Part shown: positions 16,338-23,267 of the stretch, in pieces
How positions within the stretch are numbered: position 1 is the stretch's first letter
Layout: each line of letters begins with the position of its first letter
Translations under genes and position numbers: made by a program
Assembly: GCA_046302815.1 (NCBI GenBank)
Contig: JBKCHO010000108.1
Location: forward strand, 1 to 24,336
Length of the DNA stretch: 24,336 bases
Direction of reading: 5' to 3'
From: JALRAP01 sp046302815
GTDB taxonomy: Bacteria; Bacteroidota; Bacteroidia; AKYH767-A; OLB10
Notes under the pieces: generated by a model
What the model was told of the DNA's origin: nothing
Database searches by the model: none
Seen by the model: only the letters and a program-made list of their open reading frames with translations

Positions 16338-17066
16338 TCATTCATTTTTCTTTGGCAACTCAAAATCCTTGACCGTACCATCATTGGAGCTATCCTCCAT
16401 GGATTTATAAATCCTATTCAAATCTTCAGGGGTAACAGGCTTGTAGTCCTCGGGTATCGTAAAATAGGAAGAGGGAACTGATTCTTGAACGACCTCGCGA
16501 ACGGTGTATTGCATTTTCAATCCGTTTTGGTTCACTAAGAATTGCATGGGAAACCCATCAACACCTGCAAACTGAACATTCACCGCAATTCGAGCCTTAA
16601 TCTTATCTGTATAAAATAAATCGGAAGTAACATTATCCTTACCCTTGAGCACAGCTCTTTTACAATTGAATCCGGCTATATTCTTCACATCTTTGTCAAA
16701 CAAAACCACATTTGAGGAAGTTCCAGCAGGTACGGGACCTTTACCGGGTTGCATGACTATATATGTTTTGGAATCCATGAATTCAGTCAAAGCGGTAACC
16801 TGTCCAGTTCTAGCATTGTAAATAGAGGAACTACTCATTCTAGGTCCTACATTCATATCGGTTCGAGAAAGATCACCTTTTACAAAAACCACAGACTCTG
16901 TGGGCAAAGAACCTCGAGTAGCTTCATCCATATCGAGCTCAGGAAAGGTTATTTCATATACTATTCGACCTTCGGTAAAATCCTGTCCTACTGCAACAGT
17001 AGGCATGTTCAAGAATATAAGGGAAAAGACAAATGCCCAAAAGGACTTCAAGCGATGCTGATCCAT
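16338..17066 (-). CDS. DUF4412-like exported protein, paralogue C
   Basis: This is a 242-residue exported protein of unknown function. The signal peptide covers about residues 1-27 (ends VAVGQ). The mature part opens DFTEGRIVYEITFPE, then TESVVFVKGDLSRTDMNV, SSSSIYNARTGQVTALTEFM and KTYIVM, a pattern shared closely with the neighbouring 17122-17787 protein. The C-terminal half has IAGFNCKRAVLKGKD, the Cys-containing strand also present in both paralogues, and ends in a Lys/Glu-rich tail. The predicted fold is a beta-rich envelope protein, comparable with lipoprotein-carrier-like families, but no function is assigned. I chose the ATG at 17066 because the longer frame to 17201 runs into the upstream gene. 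It is the last gene of the trio and converges on the OmpA gene with five bases between stops. Confidence 0.8.
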   Translation of the reverse strand: MDQHRLKSFWAFVFSLIFLNMPTVAVGQDFTEGRIVYEITFPELDMDEATRGSLPTESVVFVKGDLSRTDMNVGPRMSSSSIYNARTGQVTALTEFMDSKTYIVMQPGKGPVPAGTSSNVVLFDKDVKNIAGFNCKRAVLKGKDNVTSDLFYTDKIKARIAVNVQFAGVDGFPMQFLVNQNGLKMQYTVREVVQESVPSSYFTIPEDYKPVTPEDLNRIYKSMEDSSNDGTVKDFELPKKNE

Positions 17067-17121
17067 AAGACTGTAGGTGTTTAATGGCACTATTGAGGTG
17101 TTTTGAAAATGTGTTCGGGGA

Positions 17122-17787
17122 TCAGTTGCCTCCACCATACATTTTCTGCATCTCTTCCAAGGTAACAAACTTATATCCGCTTGGTACTTTGAACATATCA
17201 TCAGATACTTTCTCAGGAGTGATGGTTTTGGCGGTAAATCTCATTTTGATGCCCATTTGATCCAAGGTGTATTCTAGCGGGAATCCACCAAGGTCTTTTC
17301 CACCCAAGGCTCCAGACATGCTCGAGCTGATCTTGTCTGTATGAAATAATTCCATAGAACTGCCGTCCTTCATCTTCATGATGGATTTCTTACAAACATA
17401 TCCAGCAATTGTCTTAGATTCTCCTGAATGCTCAAAGGTTGGTTTATCCTGCTTTGCTGCTTCCTTATCGGCATCCATAGTCATGTAAGTCTTATTACCC
17501 ATTACATCAGTAAGCGTAATGTTCTGTCCGGTTTTTCCGTTGTAGATAGAACTGCTGCTAAATCCCATCGCCATACTCAAATCGGTTCTTGACATGCTTC
17601 CTTTAACAAAAACAACAGATTCCGATGGCATCATAGCCTTGGTTTGCTCGTCAACATCACCTTCAGGAAAACTGATTTCATAAACTATTTTACCCTCTGT
17701 GAAACTCTTCTGTGCCAAAACTACGGAGGTATTAACAGATAAAAATGCACTGAGCATTACCAGGATGATGTGATTCATTTTTTTCAT
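17122..17787 (-). CDS. DUF4412-like exported protein, paralogue B
   Basis: This 221-residue protein has a signal peptide (MKKMNHIILVMLSAFLSVN, ending near VVLAQ). The mature sequence starts KSFTEGKIVYEISFPEGD. It shares ESVVFVKGSMSRTDL, FSSSSIYNGKTGQ, LTDVMGNKTYMTM and the strand IAGYVCKKSIMKMKD with paralogue C, strongly enough that the N-terminal halves look like a recent duplication. It ends with MFKVPSGYKFVTLEEMQKMYGGGN. The fold is probably a periplasmic beta-sheet domain; ligand and function are unknown. It lies 13 bases after paralogue A and 55 before paralogue C on the same strand, so an operon is likely. Confidence 0.82.
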   Translation of the reverse strand: MKKMNHIILVMLSAFLSVNTSVVLAQKSFTEGKIVYEISFPEGDVDEQTKAMMPSESVVFVKGSMSRTDLSMAMGFSSSSIYNGKTGQNITLTDVMGNKTYMTMDADKEAAKQDKPTFEHSGESKTIAGYVCKKSIMKMKDGSSMELFHTDKISSSMSGALGGKDLGGFPLEYTLDQMGIKMRFTAKTITPEKVSDDMFKVPSGYKFVTLEEMQKMYGGGN

Positions 17788-17800
17788 GTGGATGGTATAA

Positions 17801-18457
17801 TTATTGTTTTTTTTGTGATTGATCTTTTATCTCGTAATCGGCAGGAATAGTGAATAGTTCCGGATCGGGTTTGGCGGCCACAATCTCTTTGGCCTTTAGT
17901 TTCAAACGAAGTCCGCGCATTTCGATGTCATACTCCATCATCAATCCTTCAATTTTGCCAAATCCAATTCCCCAATTCGGAGTTTCTATATCCAATTCAT
18001 CGGTGTAGTATACCTTGAACACAGCACCCGAATCACCGGTGATGACGGCCTCCTCGCACTTGATACCGGCAATTACCTTGGTATTGCCTGTGAAGTCCAC
18101 AACTTTATCCATCTTTTTGGACATCTTGGCTTTCAATGAATCGGGGTTGCTGAGAATGGCCATTTTTTGACCCATACCAGAAAAAAGATTGGCGAAGATC
18201 TTTTTTTGGGGATCTGATATCATTCGCATCTCCATCATTCCACCTGCCCCTTCCATCACCATGCAAGACCTGCCTTCAGAGAACCAGGTGGTGGCCTCGG
18301 ATGGCATCATAACCTGCATCAATGCTGGTATGTCCTCTGAGTCTATTTCAACATCGTAAATCACCTTTCCCTCCTTCATCCCATGATAAGGACTCCTTTC
18401 GCAAGCTGATGTGAACAACAGGGAAATCAATAAAAAGAAAATGGACTGGCGCAACAT
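17801..18457 (-). CDS. DUF4412-like lipoprotein, paralogue A
   Basis: This 218-residue lipoprotein is the first gene of the trio. The signal peptide ends LLFTSAC with Cys at about residue 19 as the lipid-attachment site, unlike the two soluble paralogues. The mature part keeps the layout: MKEGKVIYDVEID, MMPSEATTWFSEGRSCMV, then VIAGIKCEEAVITGDSG with the conserved Cys, followed by YYTDELD and a C-terminal LFTIPADYEIKDQS. It is more diverged than the other two and unusually rich in Met (MVMEGAGGMMEMRMISD). A perfect -7 box TATCTTTG lies about 29 bases upstream. It may tether or nucleate the other two at a membrane; that is inference. Confidence 0.82.
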   Translation of the reverse strand: MLRQSIFFLLISLLFTSACERSPYHGMKEGKVIYDVEIDSEDIPALMQVMMPSEATTWFSEGRSCMVMEGAGGMMEMRMISDPQKKIFANLFSGMGQKMAILSNPDSLKAKMSKKMDKVVDFTGNTKVIAGIKCEEAVITGDSGAVFKVYYTDELDIETPNWGIGFGKIEGLMMEYDIEMRGLRLKLKAKEIVAAKPDPELFTIPADYEIKDQSQKKQ

Positions 18458-18485
18458 AATGTATAGGCTGATTAGGTACCTATTA

Positions 18486-18517
18486 CAAAGATAGCTTTTT
18501 CAATCTCCGTTAACGGA
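18486..18517 (-). promoter_or_regulatory. Promoter of the DUF4412-like trio with an upstream palindrome
   Basis: On the minus strand TATCTTTG (18493-18486) matches TAnnTTTG exactly and predicts transcription from about 18482, a 25-base leader to the ATG at 18457. No TTG lies at the normal -33 distance. Instead a perfect 12-base palindrome, TCCGTTAACGGA (18506-18517), occupies the region just upstream. It also encodes the last residues of the hydrolase gene (S-V-N-G). Confidence 0.5.
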
Positions 18518-19147
18518 ACCGCTCCAAACATTAACCAAAACCGTGCCCGGAATTTCGTGCTTCCCATCAAAAACATGTCGTTGAACTACAAAACCCTTGT
18601 TTTCCAAAGCAATGCACCGCTCATCAAATATATCGATAGGGATGAAAGGGTCTTGATTGCCTACTACACATTGTATCTTTTCAACCCCAAGTATGCTCCC
18701 CTCTGCGTCAGGGGCGAAATCACCTCCCCAGAGGATTAATCGATGAAAACGCCTTGAATTACCAACCATCCATCTCGATGCGGTTGCGGTGCCTTGAGAG
18801 AATCCTAAAACATGGAACCGGGGTGAGTAATTTGCCATCAGTTCATCGTACAGACTATCTAAAAAAAAACGCTGGTCAGCAATCTCCGACAAACGATCCT
18901 CACGCGTCATCCAGGTGGCAACCACATCACCATCAAATCCTTTGCGGTAAAACCGAGAAAGCCCTTCAGGAGCCACCACCAACAAGCCATCCCTGACAAT
19001 GGGGGTAAATTCCTTCAAGAATAGCCCAGCATGCATACCGTACCCATGCAGGACAATTAGCACATCCTCGACCTTGGACGCCCCCTCCTCCAATGCAAAA
19101 TATCGGGCAGTACGCTGAACTACAATGTTATGCGATTTGATATTCAT
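18500..19147 (-). CDS. Alpha/beta-hydrolase, phospholipase/carboxylesterase-like serine hydrolase
   Basis: This is a 215-residue cytosolic serine hydrolase in the size and layout of the phospholipase/carboxylesterase group; substrate unknown. The oxyanion strand is VLIVLHGYGMHAG (30-41), the nucleophile elbow is LGFSQGTA with S118, the acid is D166 in VVGNQDPFIP and the base is H197 in FDGKHEIPG. There is no signal peptide. I chose the ATG at 19147, because the longer frame begins with TTG at 19165 and adds only six residues. The gene diverges from the DPP IV gene over about 60 bases and ends 42 bases before the trio, whose promoter lies partly within its 3' end. Confidence 0.88.
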   Translation of the reverse strand: MNIKSHNIVVQRTARYFALEEGASKVEDVLIVLHGYGMHAGLFLKEFTPIVRDGLLVVAPEGLSRFYRKGFDGDVVATWMTREDRLSEIADQRFFLDSLYDELMANYSPRFHVLGFSQGTATASRWMVGNSRRFHRLILWGGDFAPDAEGSILGVEKIQCVVGNQDPFIPIDIFDERCIALENKGFVVQRHVFDGKHEIPGTVLVNVWSGSVNGD

Positions 19148-19180
19148 AAAGGCCAAATTACCCAATAAGCGCCACTTAAC

Positions 19181-19188
19181 TATCTTTA
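19181..19188 (+). promoter_or_regulatory. -7-like element upstream of the DPP IV gene
   Basis: TATCTTTA differs from TAnnTTTG only in the last base and lies 21 bases before the ATG at 19210, giving a leader of about 18 bases. No convincing -33 triplet is present. Confidence 0.4.
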
Positions 19189-19209
19189 CAATTGCTAAAA
19201 TTCCCTATT

Positions 19210-21384
19210 ATGACTAAGTTTCTTAGACTCCTAATGCCGCTGTTCGTGCTTATTATTACCATCGGACAGGTGAATGCTCAAAAGCAAAAACTCGAATTGG
19301 AAGACCTTTGGTCGAGCCGACAGTTCTTCGCCTCCGGACTCGCCGATGTAAGGTCGATGAACGACGGAATGCATTATTCTGAATTGGTGGGATCGGGCGT
19401 TGGACAGTGCATCATCAAACTATCTTTTTCGAGCGGAAAAACCGTCGATACATTATTCAAAAAACCGAAAGAATTGGAAGCTATTGCACTGGATGATTAT
19501 GCTTTCAGCGATGATGAAAACCTGATCCTGTTTGCCACAGAGAGTGAATCGATTTACAGGCACTCCACAAAAGCAAACCATTATGTTTACAACAGGAAAA
19601 CAGGCAAGACCACTCCCCTATCGGAGAATGGCAAGCAACAATACGCCAATGTGGATGCAAGTGGACAACTGGTGGCTTTTGTAAGGGATAACAATCTTTT
19701 CATTAAAGACCTTGTGAATGGATTGGAAAAAGCCATAACCACAGATGGTGTACGAAATGCTATCATCAATGGTGCTACAGACTGGGTTTACGAGGAGGAG
19801 TTCTCATTCGACCAAGGATACCAGTGGTCTCCCGATGGAAGGTTTATAGCCTTCTATCGTTTCGATGAGAGTCAGGTAAAACAGTTCAACCTCACCTACT
19901 ACTCCAACGAGTCTTATCCCAAAGAGGAGCTTTACAAATATCCAAAGGCTGGAGAAGAAAATTCAAAGGTTGAAATCCGCATTTATGATTTGAAAACCGG
20001 TAAAACCACAACGGCGGATGTGAATAAGGATGCAGACCAATACATCCCAAGAATCAAATGGACTTCTGAGCCATCCAAGCTGTGTGTCATGCGAATGAAC
20101 CGACTGCAAAATCTGTTGGAGCTGTATACTGTAAACGCCACCAATGGCGCATCCAAAATGTTCTTCAAGGAGGAAAACAAAGCTTACATCGAGGTTACGG
20201 ACAACCTCACCTTCCTGGACCAAGGTAAAGGATTCATTTGGTCGTCGACACAGGACGGATATAATCATCTATACAGGTACGACATGTCGGGCAATATGCA
20301 GCAACAATTGACCAAGGGCAACTGGGATGTTACAGACTTTTACGGATATGATCCAAAAAGCGAACAAATTTATTTCCAAGCGGCCATGAAAAGTCCAATG
20401 GAGAAAGGCGTTTTTGTTGCAACCTCCAAAGGCAAAATCACACCTATCAGCAACGAGAGCGGCAGCTGCTCCGCCCTATTCAGTACAGGCTTCCGGTACC
20501 GGTTCATAACCAGCTCTACCATCAACTCCGTTCCCGTTGTTAAGCTTTATGATGCAAAAGGAAAATGGATACGGACCGTGAAGGATAATCAATCGGTAAC
20601 CGATGCGATGTTGAAATATGATTTTGCAAAAACCGATTTTTTCCAACTAACCACATCGGAGAACATTACCCTTAACGGCTGGATGATCAAACCTAAAGAT
20701 TTCGATCCGAATAAAAAATATCCCGTCATTCAATACATGTATGGTGGACCTGGAAGCCAAACTGTGAAAGACGAATGGCTTGGTAGCAACTGGGTATGGT
20801 TTCAATTGTTGGCCCAGAGGGGATACATTGTTGTGTCGGTAGATAACCGCGGCACTGGAGCCCGAGGTGAAGAATTCAACAAATGCATTTATAAGCAGCT
20901 GGGTAAATTAGAAACCATTGATCAAATGGAAGTAGCCAAATGGCTCGGTAAGCAGGCTTATGTTGATGCTTCCAGAATCGGGGCCTGGGGATGGAGCTAT
21001 GGAGGATACATGACTTCACTTCTGATTACCAAGGGAGCCGACCTGTTCAAGACATGTATCGCCGTTGCACCGGTTACCAATTGGAAATTCTATGACAGCA
21101 TATATACGGAGCGATATCTTCAAACACCTCAGCTGAACAAGGCAGGTTATGAGGATAATTCGCCTGTTAATTTCACCGACAAGCTGAAAGGCAAATATCT
21201 GATCATCCACGGGACCACAGACGATAATGTGCACATGCAAAACGCGATGGAAATGGTTGATGCACTTGTGAAGAACAAAAAACAATTCGACTCTTTCTTC
21301 TACCCAAACAAAGCCCATGGTATTTCAGGGGTTCGTTTGCACCTGTATAAAATGATGACCGATTATTTTGTTGAGAACCTTTGA
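19210..21384 (+). CDS. Dipeptidyl peptidase IV (S9B prolyl oligopeptidase family)
   Basis: This exported serine peptidase removes X-Pro or X-Ala dipeptides from peptide N-termini in the periplasm and feeds peptide use. The signal peptide covers about residues 1-23 (ends QVNAQ). The N-terminal eight-bladed propeller contains DWVYEEEFSFDQGYQWSPDG, with the paired Glu (E196, E197) that holds the substrate amino terminus. The C-terminal alpha/beta-hydrolase domain carries the nucleophile in WGWSYGGYM (S596), the Asp in HGTTDDNVHMQ (D671, followed by N673) and the His in NKAHGISG (H703). At 724 residues it is normal for bacterial DPP IV. I chose the ATG at 19210 because it starts the signal peptide directly; the TTG at 19192 would add six residues. 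The secreted M43 protease elsewhere in the window fits a peptide-degrading lifestyle. Confidence 0.95.
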   Translation: MTKFLRLLMPLFVLIITIGQVNAQKQKLELEDLWSSRQFFASGLADVRSMNDGMHYSELVGSGVGQCIIKLSFSSGKTVDTLFKKPKELEAIALDDYAFSDDENLILFATESESIYRHSTKANHYVYNRKTGKTTPLSENGKQQYANVDASGQLVAFVRDNNLFIKDLVNGLEKAITTDGVRNAIINGATDWVYEEEFSFDQGYQWSPDGRFIAFYRFDESQVKQFNLTYYSNESYPKEELYKYPKAGEENSKVEIRIYDLKTGKTTTADVNKDADQYIPRIKWTSEPSKLCVMRMNRLQNLLELYTVNATNGASKMFFKEENKAYIEVTDNLTFLDQGKGFIWSSTQDGYNHLYRYDMSGNMQQQLTKGNWDVTDFYGYDPKSEQIYFQAAMKSPMEKGVFVATSKGKITPISNESGSCSALFSTGFRYRFITSSTINSVPVVKLYDAKGKWIRTVKDNQSVTDAMLKYDFAKTDFFQLTTSENITLNGWMIKPKDFDPNKKYPVIQYMYGGPGSQTVKDEWLGSNWVWFQLLAQRGYIVVSVDNRGTGARGEEFNKCIYKQLGKLETIDQMEVAKWLGKQAYVDASRIGAWGWSYGGYMTSLLITKGADLFKTCIAVAPVTNWKFYDSIYTERYLQTPQLNKAGYEDNSPVNFTDKLKGKYLIIHGTTDDNVHMQNAMEMVDALVKNKKQFDSFFYPNKAHGISGVRLHLYKMMTDYFVENL

Positions 21385-21396
21385 TTAAAATTTGAA

Positions 21397-21717
21397 ATGG
21401 ATATCTGGAAAGAAATAAGCTCCGAGGATCAGATCCTTAATGAATCAAGGAAAAACAAAACCCTGGTCATTTTTAAGCATTCCGAAAGATGTAGCATCAG
21501 CCGAATGGCAAAAAGGATGTTCGAGCAAGAGTGGAATGGCGATGTACCCGTATATCTGATTCATGTCATTGAGTCGAGATCAGTCAGCAACTGGATTGCC
21601 GAGCAATTTGATGTCCGTCACCAATCCCCACAGCTACTGATCATCAAGGATGGCAAATGCACCTACCATAGCTCTCACGATGAGATTCAAGCATCAACGG
21701 TCATGCTTCATGTTTAA
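21397..21717 (+). CDS. ytxJ: Bacillithiol-system redox protein YtxJ (monothiol bacilliredoxin-like)
   Basis: This 106-residue thioredoxin-fold protein probably removes bacillithiol from S-bacillithiolated proteins in the cytosol. The family signature FKHSERCSISRMAKRMFE is complete, with a single active-site Cys (C32) and none at the second CxxC position, so it acts by a monothiol mechanism. Later motifs also fit: SVSNWIAEQFDVRHQSPQLLII with the cis-Pro region, and YHSSHDEI near the C-terminus. It begins 12 bases after the DPP IV stop and ends six bases before the DUF4236 gene, so the three may be one transcript. The bacillithiol synthesis gene bshC sits 1.5 kb away on the other strand. Confidence 0.93.
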   Translation: MDIWKEISSEDQILNESRKNKTLVIFKHSERCSISRMAKRMFEQEWNGDVPVYLIHVIESRSVSNWIAEQFDVRHQSPQLLIIKDGKCTYHSSHDEIQASTVMLHV

Positions 21718-21723
21718 GCCAAA

Positions 21724-22554
21724 ATGGGATTCAGATACCATAAGCGAATAAATCTTGGCGATGGCGTTGGTATCAATGTCAGCAAATCGGGTGTGTCAAC
21801 CAGTGTCCGTACGAAGTACGGCTCCTTGAGCTCAAAAGGGTTTTCGATACGGACCGGTATTCCCGGATTGACTTGGCGAAGTGGTTTCGGAGGCAAAAAT
21901 GCATTCCCAATCATGTTGGCTATACTGCTATTGTTAGGAGCCATCATAGTTGCATACAACCTCATTCGGCTTCTAATTTATCTTATTGCTTTAACCATAG
22001 ATTTTGTTTTCACAGAAAACGGCTTCAGCCTCCGAAACTTTTTGATTGTTCTTTTCGGACTTGGATCAATAGGAACAGCCATATATCTCTACTCTACCAA
22101 GGTGGGCTCTACAACGAATCCGGAAAACGAGCAGCTTTACACCATGCCGATTTATGAACCCGACACTTTGATTGCGGAAGAACCTCTTCAGGAAAAGCCA
22201 AAAAAGAAAAGAGAGCGAAAAAAAACAACGGCACCCCTTGAAAAAGTTACGAGTGGTAGCGCTTCAGAAAAAATACCGTCAGAAATCATACAGGATATCC
22301 CTACCAGTAATAACGAGTATAAGCCCTTAAACGAAGCCGAAACCATTTCCAATTCGGATTATACCCAATCAGAATCGAATACCGAAACCCAAATTGATGT
22401 AATCGAACCAACCGTGAAACCAAACTCCGAGCAAGGCGATCTAAAGGAGGAATCAGGCCAGAAAAAACCTAAATGGTGGCAGTTCAAAAAGCGTAGAGAA
22501 GAGCGGAAAAAGTCGGAATCGCCATCAGAGGCCGATAGCACCATGGAAAACTGA
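21724..22554 (+). CDS. DUF4236 membrane protein with charged C-terminal tail
   Basis: This is a 276-residue protein of unknown function. The first 55 residues form a DUF4236 domain: MGFRYHKRINLGDGVGINVS, then KSGVSTSVRTKYGS and RTGIPGLTWRSGFGG, the usual short beta-rich pattern. Two hydrophobic segments follow (about 62-93 and 105-125), the second followed by YSTKVGSTT. The remaining 145 residues are low-complexity and highly charged, with basic blocks (KKKRERKKTT, WWQFKKRREERKK) around acidic, Ser/Thr/Glu-rich stretches; this part looks disordered. Six bases separate it from ytxJ. Its TGA abuts the stop of the channel gene on the other strand with no base between. Confidence 0.85.
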   Translation: MGFRYHKRINLGDGVGINVSKSGVSTSVRTKYGSLSSKGFSIRTGIPGLTWRSGFGGKNAFPIMLAILLLLGAIIVAYNLIRLLIYLIALTIDFVFTENGFSLRNFLIVLFGLGSIGTAIYLYSTKVGSTTNPENEQLYTMPIYEPDTLIAEEPLQEKPKKKRERKKTTAPLEKVTSGSASEKIPSEIIQDIPTSNNEYKPLNEAETISNSDYTQSESNTETQIDVIEPTVKPNSEQGDLKEESGQKKPKWWQFKKRREERKKSESPSEADSTMEN

Positions 22555-23241
22555 TCAGTCCTCTTTTTTATCATCGGCTTTTTTGAATCCACTCAAAAAC
22601 CAAGAGGCTACATATCCAGATAAGGTACTAACCAATCCAACCCCTACCGTCATCAATACAACTCCAACCATCCTACCCTCTGCGGTTACTGGATATTTAT
22701 CGCCATAACCAACCGTCATAATGGTTACATAAGACCACCATAAAGCATCGCCAGGCGTTTTGATATTAGAATTGGGATCCGTCTCCACTTGAAGTACACA
22801 AATGGAACCCAACATCACCAACAACAAGGATATGGTCGCAACGGAGAAAAAAGCACCCTGTGCCTTGTTTCTGAAAAAGTGGTTGATGAGCAGGTTGGCT
22901 CCAAAAAATGCTCTCACAACCCTGATAAATCGGATTAAGCGGAGTACTCTAGCATATCTCAAGGAATCGACCATTGGAATGCTGGAAAGCAAATCAAGCC
23001 ACCCCCACTTCAAATAACCCAATTTATCCTTAGAGGTCGTAATACGAATTACAAACTCGCTGAAGAATAAAAGACAAACGATATTATCTGAAATCTCGAT
23101 GAGTTCAGAAACCCGTGGATCCAATTCAAACAAGGCATCCATCATGATGGCTAACATGACATAAATGGAAAGAACCATGATCATGATGTTCAACCAATTC
23201 AATTCACTTTTATCTGAATCAGTTAGTTTCCTGTAAAACAT
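22555..23241 (-). CDS. Voltage-gated-like potassium channel (6TM, TVGYGD filter)
   Basis: This 228-residue inner-membrane cation channel is expected to assemble as a tetramer. S1-S3 lie at about 15-38, 50-68 and 80-92. S4 carries six Arg at exact three-residue spacing (R95, R98, R101, R104, R107, R110), the voltage-sensor pattern. S5 is about 128-150. The pore helix and filter ALWWSYVTIMTVGYGDKYP contain the K+ signature TVGYGD (176-181), and S6 is about 190-215. The Lys/Asp-rich tail is short and has no RCK or cyclic-nucleotide domain. The ATG at 23241 is clear. The 26 bases between it and the bshC stop are largely four copies of TTTGA (plus-strand reading), which takes the place of a normal ribosome binding region. 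Confidence 0.93.
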   Translation of the reverse strand: MFYRKLTDSDKSELNWLNIMIMVLSIYVMLAIMMDALFELDPRVSELIEISDNIVCLLFFSEFVIRITTSKDKLGYLKWGWLDLLSSIPMVDSLRYARVLRLIRFIRVVRAFFGANLLINHFFRNKAQGAFFSVATISLLLVMLGSICVLQVETDPNSNIKTPGDALWWSYVTIMTVGYGDKYPVTAEGRMVGVVLMTVGVGLVSTLSGYVASWFLSGFKKADDKKED

Positions 23242-23260
23242 TTGATTTGATTTGATTTGA
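23241..23260. repeat. (TTTGA)4 pentanucleotide tandem repeat
   Basis: Four exact copies of TTTGA run from 23241 to 23260, followed by the related TTTTATTTCA. On the minus strand this is TCAAA repeated up to the start codon of the channel gene, within the bshC-channel intergenic gap. A change in copy number would shift the translation-initiation spacing and the gap by five bases. The first T is also the first base position of the channel ATG (as its complement). Confidence 0.9.
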
Positions 23261-23267
23261 TTTTATT

